Positions 31,981-44,131 of a DNA stretch of 64,000 nt are shown here, piece after piece. The notes under the pieces are model-generated. The model did not search any database, was not told the DNA's origin, and worked only from the letters and a program-made list of their open reading frames with translations. The DNA is from Leptodontidium sp. MPI-SDFR-AT-0119 (lineage: Eukaryota; Ascomycota; Leotiomycetes; Helotiales; Leptodontidiaceae). The first letter of the stretch is position 1, and each line of letters starts with the position of its first letter. The position numbers were made by a program, and so were the translations under genes. The DNA is taken from positions 3,286,001 through 3,350,000 of the forward strand of contig JAHLEZ010000003.1 of NCBI GenBank assembly GCA_020726505.1, in the 5' to 3' direction.

Positions 31981-33497
31981 TACGTGATTAAAGAGTCGTG
32001 GAGTCGAGATATTGCCCAAATTACGAATAAGTCCTGATTTTAATAAGTTCACTTATTATAAAATATCCCCTTTCTCACGCGTAATAATAATCAACTATAA
32101 GCGTTCATAAATAAGCTAGTAATCGTAGTACTTAGAGGTAAGGTTTTAACGCCTAATTAATATTAGTTAATATCCTCTTATAAGCTCGGGACATCGTAAG
32201 GATGCCCTATATTAAAGGTCGTTGCCCAAGAGTACATCTAGCTAGTAAGATGCTTTCTCCTATTCCTCGTACGCCTTTGCATTTCGGAGTATATTAAACT
32301 AAACCTCGACGGGCTTCTTACGCGTTAACCATCCAAAGAATCTCTGAACCGGCAGTTAGCTCGCAGATCAAGATAATGCTAAGAGAAGGGACTTACGATT
32401 TGCCAGAATAGTAAGACATTAACTAGCAGGTTCTAGAACGATTTAAAAAGGCCAGCTATGTTATGTGGAAGAGTATCGATAAAATAGAAAGTAAAGAAAA
32501 TCGACGAAGAATCAGCAAGTACGAGTAGGCTTAAGATACGGCCTTGCCTAGCTAACAATGAAAATAATTTATATAGGAAATGAGATAGATAAAGACACTT
32601 GCCCATGAACTCTTCATCTCGAGCAAAGAAAAGTTAGTTGAGATAACCAACATACAACGATTAGTTTGAACGCGTGTCACTATGCAATGATGCAATACTC
32701 CACCCTTTTCTTGCCTTTCTTGCCTTTTTGCTAGGTATATAAACTTCCACAAAGTCATGATTAGACGGGTAAACAGCATGAGAAACTTCTGGGAGAGTGT
32801 ATGATGTCATTCGACTGCTCTGTGTTGTGGTGGGCAATTTGAGGTTCAAATTTAATTTCCTTGGGGGATGTAAACTGACACTCAGATAGACACTATAATG
32901 TTACGTAAAGTTACGCCTTGTCTTCTCCCCCAGAGGTGTGTGTAGATTGTTTAGACATTGCGGTTGTTTGCCATGCTATTGTCACTGCGATGTTTGCTAT
33001 CAATGTGGTTGCGCTGTCAGTAAGAGGCATTCTGAATATAGCTTTACTTTAATTACGGGGGGGACGCGAGGACCAGGGGGTACTTTACGTTGCCACGGAC
33101 TGAGTAGATGTAGTGGTTGGTAGTCTTGTTGAGTGTGAAAGGAAATAAGAGGCTTCTGAACTTTAACCCGCTCGGCGTTGTAGATCTTTCTATTATATAG
33201 TAAGTATACCCTCGTTGCATGTCGAGTTGGAGAAGGGAAGCCTTTAATATACCCTTTTGCACGGGCGCACCATCCAAGTAGGAAGAGCAACGAATTACCA
33301 GCAGAGGTTCAAATCACCACATTCAAAGGCCACCCTTCGACTACAAAAGTCCAGTTTTACCAAACCATTCAATGCCATGTATTTATGTGTATCATATGTA
33401 CGGACCTGCCTCCATCCAAAAGCCCACAAGCTCCAGCAAGATGTGTGACAGATCCAATGCACCTCACTCCCCTGCCCTCATAAGCCATACTGCTCAA
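31981..33497. other. AT-rich, gene-free stretch
   Basis: Rich in TA dinucleotides and stop codons in all frames to about 32560, as in RIP-degraded DNA; it may include more of the lipase relic or its host element. From 32600 composition becomes ordinary but no gene is seen. The 3' end of the FKBP gene lies at 33498. Confidence 0.5.
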
Positions 33498-34177
33498 CTA
33501 CAATTCGTTGTGCTCCTGGCCATCACCATCGCTGTCAGCAATCACGACCTTGACAGCCTCAGCAGCATCAGCCACTTTGCTCTTGATAGCTTCCTTCACA
33601 CCTTCAGTAGCCTTGTCGGCGACGCTCTCTGCGGTCTCCTTAGCCTTCTCAACCTTCTTCTCGACGATACTCTCGGGAGCCTTGACGCCGTCGATGCCCA
33701 TCAATTCGGTCTCGAAGACTGCAGGTATAAATTAGCCAATCTGGCAAGTGGCTCTTGGGACTGGAAGGACATACTCAATGTGCTGCCAGCGGGAATTGGA
33801 CCCATAGCTCTCTCTCCATAGCCAAACTCGGGAGGAATAGTAAGGGTTCTCTTCTCTCCGATACACATATCCAAGAGGTTGTCGTCCCATCTAAAACAAT
33901 GTTAGTCCATGTTGCTGTCCTGCTAGTCTGCAGTGGTAACGTACCCCTTGATAACCTGTCCCTGACCGACGGTGAAGCTCAATGGCTGACCCCGCTTGTA
34001 GCTGGCATCGAATTCGGAGCCATCAGACTGCAATGTGCCTTTGTAGTGCACGGAGATCTTGTCACCACGCTTGCTCTTTCGGTCACATTCGACGGCGCGG
34101 GTTACTTCGATTTCGACCTCGGCAGCGAAGACGCTGGTGGCTACTGTGGCCAGGGCGGCGAGAGTGAGGAGACGCAT
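33498..34177 (-). CDS. FPR2: FKBP-type peptidyl-prolyl isomerase of the ER
   Basis: Exons 34177-33945, 33890-33775 and 33718-33498 give 189 residues in phase. A signal peptide ([20 protein letters not shown]) is followed by one FKBP domain: [78 protein letters not shown], then [11 protein letters not shown]. The FK506/proline-pocket residues Y, D, F, W and Y are all present. Residues 130-185 form an unusual lysine/alanine/glutamate-rich amphipathic extension, and the chain ends HNEL, an HDEL-like ER retention signal. It therefore folds secretory proteins in the ER. Orthologues are FKBP2/FKBP13 and yeast Fpr2; the symbol is by analogy. The gene looks intact. Confidence 0.93.
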
Positions 34178-35735
34178 TGTGTAACTGGAAGGTGGTGGGT
34201 GATCTGTTGTGGGATGTGAGTTGTTGTGTTGTGGTGGACAAAGAACACGAAGATGGAGAAGCTTTGCCTAGCATGAGAGTCCTTTGACAAAGTTCTGGAC
34301 ACGTTGAATTGGGATGGCAGATTGGACAGAAATCCCTGTGTCTTTCTTACCTGGGTGAGTGACGGCGGCGGCTATGAATTGGCTCAATTGGATTGAATTG
34401 GATTGGAATCGTCTGGTGTTTTGGGATATGTAGCTTGAAGCAGGGAGGGGACTGAGGGAGGGCGGTGACGGTGAGTGGAGGGGCTGGCCTGCTATTGGAG
34501 AGAGAGCACCGAGCGGCGTGGGGAAAGCTACTGGGAGCCAAAACAGGTTAGCGGGAGGTTGGGCAGCAGCAGCAATGACTTCTGCTCCCTTTCCCTTTCC
34601 CAATTTCTTTTCACCGTCCGTCCTCTTTCCCTCCTGCTCCTCTTTCCCATCCTCTTACACCGGACCAGGAACAGCAACAAGAACAAGAACAGGAGCAGGC
34701 CTACGACATCAACCCAACCCTCACCTCGCCTCACCTCACCAGCATCGTCCGAGCACTCCTCTCACCGAACTCCTGGTTTGGGCAGCACAGTCACAGTCAC
34801 GAGAATTACCACTGTTTGTTTGTCAGGCTGAGCCGGAGCAGCAGCCAATGATTGTTCTATTTCCAGCTGGAGCAGTGGAGCCCAAGCTTGACAACACCCT
34901 TCCATTGGGCTTCGTTCCCACCCGGTCAGCAATCTTTCAGCTGGTCCAGTACCAAGCGTGCCCTCGCCCTCGCCTTTTGTTCTCAGGCACCACCATTCCA
35001 CGTTTCAAGCAGTATGGTCCTCTGCCATTACAGTCTTTGGCCTTCAAGTCCAACTGAACCGGTGGGGGATGCGTGCGGTCCTTATGAGTTCTGGCCGGGT
35101 GGAACAAAGGAACAAGCAGCCCTGAACAAAACCTGGGGAAGCCTCGCTGTCAGTCGATTGATTTGCCCAGGCTCTGCCACTGTCTGCACAGCCCAACCAG
35201 CCTACTCTCTCCTCGCAAGCCACTCTTCCCAACGGTTTCCCATGGCCTTACTCGCTCCTTTTGCCGCGTTGCACTGGTCCCGGCCATAGCCACTGACGCG
35301 GCGGGCATTCCTGGGAATTGCCTTAAACCTACCAGTCCCAACTTGTCAGTTCCATCCAGTTCTGTCATGAAAGAGCTCACCGAGCTCTGTCCAAGGTGAG
35401 TCATGGGAAATAGCTCGGTCGAGAGGCAAAACCGGCGCAGTCCCAAGCGGGAGGCAACTAGCTGTAGCACTTGGCTTGGTAGCAAGACCGCAAGCAATCC
35501 CCTCGGCAGCAGAATACCCTGGCATTGGTAGGTTTCCGTTGGGGGCGACGTCATTTCCCCTGTCTTTCCTATCTATAAGTATTTTCTTTCTTCTCTCCAA
35601 GATCTTTCTCCCAAGAACAATAACATCTAGTCTTCCTCGACCCTGTCACGCTCTGTCACGCCGCCTCACTTTCGCCCTGTTGCAAGAAGCAATCAAACAT
35701 CTACCAGTTCAAAACAAACCGAGCCCCATCCGAAG
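34178..35735. other. Intergenic region
   Basis: Divergent promoter space. Overlapping open frames on both strands (34268-34603 minus, 34518-35057 plus, 35150-35554 minus) are low-complexity and lack motifs; I do not call them genes. A CAT-GACG-rich stretch and a TATAAG (about 35573) precede the gene at 35736. Confidence 0.45.
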
Positions 35736-36169
35736 ATGACCTACGCCAACTCTCAAAATCATTATATCCAGAAACCTACAACAATCATTCAATCTCGGGG
35801 ATCCTCTGTCGAGTCCCGCGCTTCCTCAAGTCGATCTTCTACGGACGGAAATTATAGATCGAGTAGGACATCAATGGCGAACGCTGGAGCAATAGTTGAG
35901 AAAAAGCACAGAGTCCCAGACAATGGTTCGTCTCCCTGCGTCGCATCATTTCCTTTGTGCAACTTCTAACAGATTCCTCAGAGCGCCATGTTGTGACCTC
36001 GAAGGCCAACGGCAAAGTCACAGTCATCAATCAAGACAAGGGGATATACGAGAAAGATGCGCCACTCGCCTCCTTTGCAACGTCTGAAGACTACAAGCAT
36101 ACACAAGATCAGGAGCGCAGAGAGCGTAGGGAACAACAAAGACAAAGGGAGCAGCGAGGGGCACACTAA
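35736..36169 (+). CDS. Small hydrophilic hypothetical protein
   Basis: Exons 35736-35925 and 35973-36169 (47-bp intron, CTAAC branch site next to the CAG) give 128 residues. It is highly polar: an S/R-rich first half (SSVESRASSSRSSTDGNYRS), then a middle with HVVTSKANGKVTVINQDKG, and an R/E/Q-rich helical end (QERRERREQQRQREQRG). There is no signal peptide, membrane segment or known domain. The intron phase supports a real gene. Function unknown. Confidence 0.6.
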
Positions 36170-39100
36170 GGGGCACATGGGGACGACATGAAAGGGCAGT
36201 TAGTTATCAAGGCATACTAGCGATTGGGGTTGATCGTTGGCTGCTACACGCGCGAGGCTGTTTAGCTTCGGGGGTGCATCACCCAACGCCACCAGTCCGC
36301 CTTGGGGAGTGCCGACACTGCTGTTTGCGGGATTTATTTCTTAAGGCTTTGGATGTCAGACGGCCTTTCTTTGAGTCTTGGATATTTGAGGGCTCTGTAT
36401 GGCGGACTTTGTCTTTTTGTCTGCGAGGCATACTTGTGGCGTTTTGGATTGGCTTGGATGGATGGATGGATGGCAGTTTGTAGGAGTACGTACTGGATGG
36501 GTGGAATCTTTGTCTGTGGCTGACAGATGAGGTTGTCTGCCCTTTTCTAGAACGCCTTGCTTACTTTGCTGGGCATTTGTATTTCTACGCATGCGGAAGG
36601 AATAATAGATAGTTAGCTCTAATAGATACCCTTTTCTTCACCTCTTCACTCTCCTGCCAAAAAAAAGAAAAAAATTCCGACGTACCTTTTTTGCCCTTTT
36701 GCTAGCCTGACCCGACCCCTAAATGTGGCCTTGTTAGGCCTGTCTTCGCGAGATCTTCCTTCTATTGGTTGCCCTGGTGCCTTACATAAATACCCCAGCC
36801 TTGCCTTGCGCTCTCTTTCACATGGGATGACAGGCCAGTGGTGCATGGATACAGTGGCACATCTGAAGTAAGTCGTGCATCTCGGCGTTGTGGCGGCCTT
36901 GCAGCTTTGGGCTTCCTGTCGTGCTTCTCGGGTGTCGGCAGGTACTGAGTGGCTCTACTTAATGGGCTTCGATTATAGCTCTCTCCTATTTATTTATTTG
37001 CTCACCATTGTTAAACAGTGCAAATGCTGTCAAAAATGTTTGCTTGTATTCATGGCGATGATCTGACGATGGCGGGGTACTGTATGGCAGCGACCCCGCC
37101 CGGTATTCTGACCCCCGGTGTCTTGTCTGGCCCATTCTTGCCCGCTAATCTTTCGCTGACGGAGAGTAAATTTATGCAGGACATCCCATCTAAATTCCCG
37201 CCCTTCCCAAGTCGGTGTTCTGTTGGTTTATAGAACAAGGCGTTTAGCTAGTTAAGAGCGGCCAGACTTGAGAATATACCACACACACGTGGCCGTGAAC
37301 GTATTTCTTTCTTGAATTTATAGCTTAGCTGTTTGGGGAGGGAAGAAATTCACTCGTTTCGCTTATCCACCGGTGAACTATAAAAATTTATTTATTTATT
37401 TAGTAGTGGGGTGTAAAGGAAACACCAGCACCTTCCTAGCGGGTTGATCCCACGAAAATTCTTCAACCCTAGACCATCTTCTAGGGAAACGCTATGGTCT
37501 TCTTTTTTGTCGACCTGAAGTTGACGGGAGGGAGGGACGTCATGACACTTATTTATTCAATTTTTGCGTGATGATGGATTCACCTTCCAGGGGTCGTTGT
37601 GAGTTGGGTCGAAAGCTATTTCTTTTTTTGGCAATGACACGACACTTGACAGCAGATTTATAGACATAACAACAGTTACAAAGCATGGTTTTCAACGTAC
37701 AGCTCCAAACCAATCCCACTATTCCTTCGTAATATTACCCCTGAAAGGGCGGAGTTGGCTGTCAGGCCCAAACCCAACAGGACTTGGATGACATCTTTCC
37801 CCAGCTCCCTAAGGCAGCTGATTTACATTCGTTGTTCCTTCTCATTTGATCCCAAATCAATCTTGGAGATAGTATTTATAGGAATAGGATCTTACTTCTC
37901 TGGCCGTCTAGCCACAGTGATCTTCCCTGAAGTGCGCATCTTTCTTCGTCCTCTCTCTCGCTCACTCTCTCGCTCTCTCTCTTTCAGTTCGTCTGCTTGG
38001 AATAGATAGCCTATGGTGTGTACTGCTCATCAGTTTCTGACATAACACTGATCTTCGGACGATTTCTTGTTTTGTTCTTGAGATTGGATTTCGAGTTCGA
38101 CTTTAAGAGTAGATGCCGCTCGAGGGAAATGGTAGGGTCAGCCCTTCAGTATCGTTGGACTCGGATATTCAAGAGACTACGCGCCTTATGCTAGCTTTAA
38201 AGCGATATGCGAATAGTTGGAGATTACTGGATATTGGAGATGCCGTGTTGGGAGGGAGCAACAAAGTTTTGGGCATCAATAGAGGCAGAGCGATGAAAGG
38301 TAAACAGTGAATTAGGCGAGGCGCTAATCCGTGCCTCCAAAAGATATGTTTTTCCCAAGGTAGAAAGTGACACTTGGACATCTTTTGGCAATGACAGCGT
38401 CAGTGGCAGCAATTTCTGAATTACTCATGCTACACAGAAAAGGTTTCTTCGTATGGCAAAGCCACATTCGGAAGAGAGAAGATCGAGACTGAAAGCTGCA
38501 TGATCTAGAGCTTTTGTTAACATAAATCACTGCTTGATTCAATCGCGTATCATTCTCTTTGATCTAGATTTGTGAATATTACTCAACGAGGAACTTCTAG
38601 TATGTATATTTATAGAAGTATTCCGTTTTTACCACACCGACCATGCTCGCAGTAACTAGGCCTTTCAAGTCCAAGCCTGACGCTGTTCTGGAAATCGCTG
38701 TTTCGTGACCCTAGCCCATTCAGCAACTCACTCCGCAGAAATACGCTACAGCTGAAGAGTGGTTTTGCAACTTCCATGTTGTGGAGTCTGCACGGGACGA
38801 GTGTCAACAATGTCGCCAAGACAACACACAACAGGAAAAGGGTTGCGCTTGTATTGAAGCGAGTCTTGGCAAACAAAGCCAAGTGCCTCCTCAGCTTCTG
38901 AAATCTCCCCCCCCCCCCCCCCAAAATGCTGTTGCGTGAAAAGCTGAATACATGTTAGTAGTTGTTCGACACACGCCAAGCTCATTTGCAGATAGTACTG
39001 ATGGTGGTTTCTGGCTCCCAATAGTTCGGCAACTGGTACCCCCGCATCTCACGTGATTGACTTAAGACCGAGGATGGTCTCATTCAGCATCGAGCAAGTC

Positions 39101-39177
39101 AGGCCTTCCTGAGATCTCTCTCATCTACTAAAACGAAACTCCTCGAGTTCAAGATCTTCCATTCAACACGCTCAAAA
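36170..39177. other. Gene-free 3-kb stretch
   Basis: I can support no gene. A TGGA microsatellite lies near 36458-36472, TTTA repeats near 37386-37402, a CTCTCT/CTCG microsatellite at about 37951-37985 and a C-run of about 16 at 38908-38923. A TCACGTGA palindrome at 39051-39058 lies about 120 bp upstream of the dehydrogenase gene and may be a regulatory site. Confidence 0.45.
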
Positions 39178-40194
39178 ATGCCTTCTAATCTCACAACAGA
39201 CCTCCGCCCGCACCTGGCTCTCGTCACCGGAGCAAGTGGCGGAATAGGAAGAGCTACATGCCTGGCTCTTGCGGCCCTAGGATGCTCAATAGCAGTGCAT
39301 TACCACTCATCAGAAGACAAAGCTTCAGCACTGGTGAAAGAGCTCACAGAGAAGGGTGTGAGAGCCGAAGCTTTCAAAGCAGATCTTACGAATTACGACG
39401 AGGTGTGTTTGTCCCGAATGAGATACCCCGCACTTCCATCGACCCCGCTATTTCACGATACTTCAACACACCCCTTGCAGAATCTAAACATTCGCTTACA
39501 CGCACCAGGTCCGCAGTCTCCATGCTGCTGTTGTTTCATCACTTGGACATCCGACTATTTTGTTCAACAATGCTGGTCTGACACTGAAGTCTGGTATCAA
39601 GAAGATCACCGAGATCTCCATTGAAGAGTTCGAACATACATGGAAAGCTAATTGCGGAAGCGCATTTCTCATGACCCAACTTTGTTTACCCGAGATGGAG
39701 AAGCAGGGTTGGGGAAGGATCATCTTCTGTAGTAGTGTGGCTGGCTTTAGCGGCGGAGTTGTTGGCCCGCATTATGCGTGAGCTCCTTTCGTTTCTCACC
39801 ATGCATTCGTATTGGAATCCGAGTGTTGATCAATCGAAGGCTACTCCAGAAGTGATGAACTGCACTGATTTGAAAGCAGGTCTTCCAAGTCGGCCTTACA
39901 CGGCCTGGTACACTGGCTGGCGGGCGCCTACGCTACAACTGGCGTTACGATCAATGGTGTTGCTCCTGCCTTGATACAAGAAACAACGATGTTGCCAGGA
40001 AACAATGAAGAATTAGCTAAGAGTGAGTTTCTTTTGTCCAAATTTTGAGGAAACTTAGCTTATGTGTTTCAGGAATTCCAATTGGCCGACTCGGATTTCC
40101 TGAAGAGGTTGCTGAGACGGTGCTCTGGATGGTGAAGACCGATTATGTTACAAATAAAGTCATTGCGGTGGATGGTGGGCTCTTTGTGCAGTAA
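39178..40194 (+). CDS. Short-chain dehydrogenase/reductase
   Basis: Exons 39178-39402, 39509-39777, 39880-40022 and 40073-40194 give 252 residues, the normal SDR length. It shows the cofactor motif TGASGGIG (17-24), NNAG (in ILFNNAGLT), a catalytic serine in SSVAGFSGG and the catalytic Y164-x3-K168 (HYASSK), then INGVAPALIQETTML and the C-terminal VIAVDGGLFVQ. This is the classical FabG-like (3-oxoacyl reductase) branch; the substrate is unknown. SDHVHYHSSEDKA-type sequence after beta 2 lacks an acidic residue at the usual NAD position, suggesting NADP(H), an inference. No neighbours suggest a pathway. Confidence 0.9.
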
Positions 40195-40678
40195 AATTGC
40201 TTGTAATTTGAGACTAGCATAGCCTCACCTCTACATTCATTCCCTTCTTGATATACGATTAAGATGGGTGGTTTCGCGGGTGGTCACGCGGGTTCTGGAA
40301 TAGCTCCGTTCTTTGTTTGAGAGCCCCATTGTCTTGACAATATCATTATTGGGGAAGGTGAGACAACACAAGCTAAAATGAGCTTAGCTTTTAAAGAAAA
40401 GGGAAAACCTACCGAGTCATTTATCTTTGTTTTCTTATTCCAAGTTGGTGCCGCAACAATAGCAGAGTATCCGAGCACTCTTACTTGATCCCCAAAGCCT
40501 ATACCAATAAAAGAACAACAGTGCTATCTTCAACGACCATTCTGTTCTGTTATTCGTTCTTTCACACCAGAACAACTTCTTTCTGTGGAGACAACAGTGC
40601 TCAGACAACTACAAATAAACTCCATTTTACATCCCAACTCCAACCTAATCCCGCACACATACACTACATCTCACAGCC
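40195..40678. other. Intergenic region
   Basis: Promoter of the secreted repeat protein; nothing further recognised. Confidence 0.4.
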
Positions 40679-41272
40679 ATGCACATCAACATAACTTTCT
40701 TGAGCATCGTGCTCGCTCTTACTAGCACTGGCTTCGGCCTCCCATCCAACAGCAGTCGGTTCGGTATTATTGGCCACGAGCTGCAAGAGGAGGATCCACC
40801 CGCTCAGTCAAGCCTCAGCACTCTCAGCGGTGAGACTCCCACGCGGTCCCCAACTGGTCGCCGGACTAGCCAGTCAAGCATCAGCACTGTCAGTGTTGAG
40901 ACTTCCACACAGTCCCCAACTCGTGGTCGGACTACTCAGTCAAGCCCCTGCACTCCCAATGATGAGACTCCCACGCCGTCTCCAACTCGTCGCCGGACTA
41001 CTCAGTCAAGCCCCAGCACTGCCAGAGTTGAGACTTCCACGCAATCACCGGCTCCTTGTGGGGCTACTGGAGCACTCGGCCAAACCGTCACTCGCGTGCA
41101 AACTGTCATCGAAACCGTTCACACTACCACCACCATCACAGCTGCTGCTGAGGACACTTCCATGTGTCTTCACACGCACTCGGCCAGCGGATCTGGATTC
41201 TTGACTCATATGATGCCTTGCTCTCTGACGGGTCTTCCCCTGGCTCCTCCTCCGCCTACGTCGACTATCTAA
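40679..41272 (+). CDS. Secreted Ser/Thr-rich protein with four 22-residue repeats
   Basis: Single exon of 197 residues. Signal peptide MHINITFLSIVLALTSTGFG. Residues 41-130 consist of four imperfect 22-residue repeats (66 bp at the DNA level) of the form xQSSxSTxxxETxTxSPTxR and RT. They are rich in S, T and P, so probably O-glycosylated. The tail has two or three cysteines, a VTRVQTVIETVHTTTTITAA stretch as in cell-wall proteins, and no clear GPI signal. It is likely a secreted or wall-bound mucin-like protein. The next gene but one is also a repeat-bearing secreted protein. Confidence 0.7.
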   Translation: MHINITFLSIVLALTSTGFGLPSNSSRFGIIGHELQEEDPPAQSSLSTLSGETPTRSPTGRRTSQSSISTVSVETSTQSPTRGRTTQSSPCTPNDETPTPSPTRRRTTQSSPSTARVETSTQSPAPCGATGALGQTVTRVQTVIETVHTTTTITAAAEDTSMCLHTHSASGSGFLTHMMPCSLTGLPLAPPPPTSTI

Positions 41273-41970
41273 GCTGCTGCAGAGGCTACCAAGGTGTGGA
41301 TTTAAGTGGTTGCTCATCAACGACACGCAAACAATCCATGGGATTAACACAATTTATTGAATACTATTCCAAACCAAACCAATCTTTCTAAATTTACTGT
41401 GATTCTAAAGTGATATTTCCCTTGTACCCTCCACTTTCCATGCTGCCAATCTGAGTGTTGACATGCTAGCCGAGTTGTTGCATTCGTCATGTGTTGTCCT
41501 CAACAACACTTGACTACCGAGGTACCGTACCGAGACAACAGCTTCTGCTCTTAAAGCACTCAAACATGAGTTGCCGGAATAGTTTGTTTCACATCTATTT
41601 TAGGCGCAATTTTGAAAGACTTTTGCTTCCAGCAAAGTGATGGTGTTGTCAATGACAAGTAATGAATAACTTTGAGGTAAACTTTTGAGGCCTCATTTGT
41701 CTCGTTGGATGAATGATTATCGGTATGTTGCGACCTGGTCCCTTTGTGAATCATACTCGAGTTATTCACAACCATTTTGCCTAATTCTTCATCCCACGTC
41801 TATTTATGCTCAACCTGAGAGAGAACACACTTCCTCAAACCTTTCCACGAAATACAACATCAACACTCCGACGACCTATTTCTTAGCTACCCTCAACTCA
41901 ACTCAAAACCGCTCGATTCTCACTCAAAATACTGTGACTTCAGCCCAAGCTATCAAACCCTCAAAACAAG
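41273..41970. other. Intergenic region
   Basis: Promoter and long leader of the gene at 41971. Nothing else recognised. Confidence 0.4.
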
Positions 41971-42934
41971 ATGACGTCCAAAATTACCTCAACCCTTCTC
42001 CTCGCCCTTCTCACCCAGGTCAGCCTCTCCGCCGCTTTCCGATACGACGTTTTCTGCGACCATGGTAAGTACTCTCCGTATTCTTCACTTCCCCTGCTAG
42101 CTCTTGGAATAGTAAATAGTCCACTGACTTTCGCTAGGTATCGCTGCCGCTCAGTGCGCCTCCACCTACGGCACATACTGTTCTCAGCACGGCGTCCTCC
42201 AAAATCAAGCGCCATCCGGACTCGACTGCACCACTAACAGATCTCAAGAACCACATGGCGGCAACTACTGCTACTGCAAGTTCCACTACGTCGAAGCTCC
42301 AAAGGCAACCGCCAAGTTCAATCCAAATGAGATTCTCCAACAGCGCCGGGAGGTGAATGAGGGAGCTGCTGATGCTGCTGCTCCACTCCCAACTTCGATG
42401 TTTGATCCGAATCAGATTCTTCAGTGGGCTCGTGATCTCAAGGAGAGAGATATTGCCGCCGCCGCCCTCGCAACGCCTACATTCAATCCGAATAAGATTC
42501 TTCAATGGGCACGAGACGTCAAGGAGAGAGCCGATGCCGTTGAGGACTCTCTTCCACTCCCAACTCCCACCTTTGATCCAAACGAAATCCTCCAGTGGGC
42601 TCGCGATATCAAAGACACTTCAGCAGACAAGACCGAGGTACGAAATGATGGCCAGCACTTCGAAGCCGCGAGACAGTTGCCATCTAGTGCTCTTAACAGT
42701 GCGAGCAATATACTGGCTTCTCTCAGCTCTGTTCTCGGCAACCCCTCGAGACTGACTGCATCATCTACACACTTGACCACTTCCACACATCTTACAACTT
42801 CTACACACTCATCTACGTCAACTGCTACAGTTACTCCTATCTTGCCACCCAAGAGCGGAGCTGCGGGTCGAAAGGTCATCGGTACCGTGGGCATGCTTGG
42901 AGTTGTTGCTGTTGGTTTCATTGTTGGTTTGTAA
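41971..42934 (+). CDS. Secreted protein with FDPNxILQWARD repeats and hydrophobic C-tail
   Basis: Exons 41971-42064 and 42138-42934 (donor GTAAGT) give 296 residues. A signal peptide (MTSKITSTLLLALLTQVSLSA) leads into a six-to-eight-cysteine module (residues 26-84; CDHG, CASTYGTYC, LDC, NYCYCKF). Then come four copies of a tryptophan-containing motif: FNPNEILQQRREV (degenerate), FDPNQILQWARDLKER, FNPNKILQWARDVKER and FDPNEILQWARDIKD, spaced 30-37 residues apart. A Ser/Thr-rich stretch (repeated HLTTSTHLTTSTHSSTST) and a hydrophobic end (VIGTVGMLGVVAVGFIVGL) follow, consistent with a GPI anchor on a cell-wall protein. I do not recognise the repeat family. Splice phase and length show an intact gene. 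Confidence 0.78.
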
Positions 42935-44131
42935 GGCTGCAAACTTATGGTTCAGTGATGGGCTTAGAGAGATGATGGGATTGGATTAGACTGGTGTTGA
43001 GCTTTCTTCGAGACTTTGGCGGGACGCATTGTGGCGCAGATATTCCAAACTTGGATAGATGTGATTCGAATATCCTCCGAAGGATAATGAAATCAAATAA
43101 AAACGTTGATTGAATCGTTGAATACTCTTTCTGCTTGTTAATCTCGTGATTTATCTTTGTGATAAGAATTGTATTGGAAAACTGTACGCTGCAGACCATG
43201 TTTCGCTTGCTTTCACACTCTTCTGCATACTGCAGATATAGAACAAGGAAAATCTTACATATGATATTGTTCGAAGCCAGGAACTGAAATCCCATTATTC
43301 ACTCCACACTTCTCAGCAACAGTATAAATAGCGCAGATAATTCAGTATTATTCAGAGACGCACGCAAGTCAAAGGTTAAATGATTCAGAAAGGTTGGACA
43401 AATCCAGGTTGTGAATAACACAAAGACCTTTACCCAAAGTTACCCATACCCCCACCCCTTCTATAAACTCATAATATATCTGAGCTTCTGGGATTCTTTC
43501 CTCAACAACATCCCCGCCACCTGCAAGTACTGTGCGACGTTCAAGATCTGATAGAGACGAATCTGTCAGTTGGGTTTTGTGATGGAATGTAATTTGTCTA
43601 GTAAGTTCCTAGGACCCAAATCTCTCGGCTTCACTGACCATAGTAGAAGATTTAGAAGGGGAAATCGTTCACCCTAGAATTGAACATCTTTTGAAAGTCC
43701 TCGAGTATCAAGATTACACTCTGTCTGATAATGATATAAGAAAATAGGGATTTGCGTCCTCTTCGCTGTTCCCTTGAAAAGTCAGAAAAAGGCCTTGGTC
43801 GCCTGGGCATGCTCGGAAATACATATCAGGTCCAACTCAATTTGACATCACCACGTCGCCTCCCCAGTTTTGGCTTTGGATTTTCCTCTCGGAAACTTGG
43901 GAGAGAGCCTCTGAATGATACTATGCGAAGGGGTGAACTATGGTAATCTTTTATCTATACGACTAGTTCTTGAAAGTTCTTGGTCTCAAAAATCTCGGGG
44001 CATGAAGGTGCTTGTCTAATACTCTCCACAGAAAAAGATTCTCAGCATTGCAGCCCCCAGGAGAGTCAATGCTGATTCAACTCCCAAACCAGAACGCCAA
44101 CTCATTGCCCCTAACTTGGTAGCTAGCATGA
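42935..44131. other. Intergenic region
   Basis: Convergent 3' region. A TATA-like GTATAAATAGC at 43321-43331 precedes no recognisable gene. Nothing else seen. Confidence 0.4.

Noticed and set aside
34268..35554. Overlapping long ORFs on both strands
   Set aside because: They overlap each other on opposite strands and are driven by simple composition; no known domain.
36875..38310. Several ORFs of 60-85 residues in the 3-kb gap
   Set aside because: None has a motif, good start context or splice partner; the sequence is AT-rich with microsatellites.
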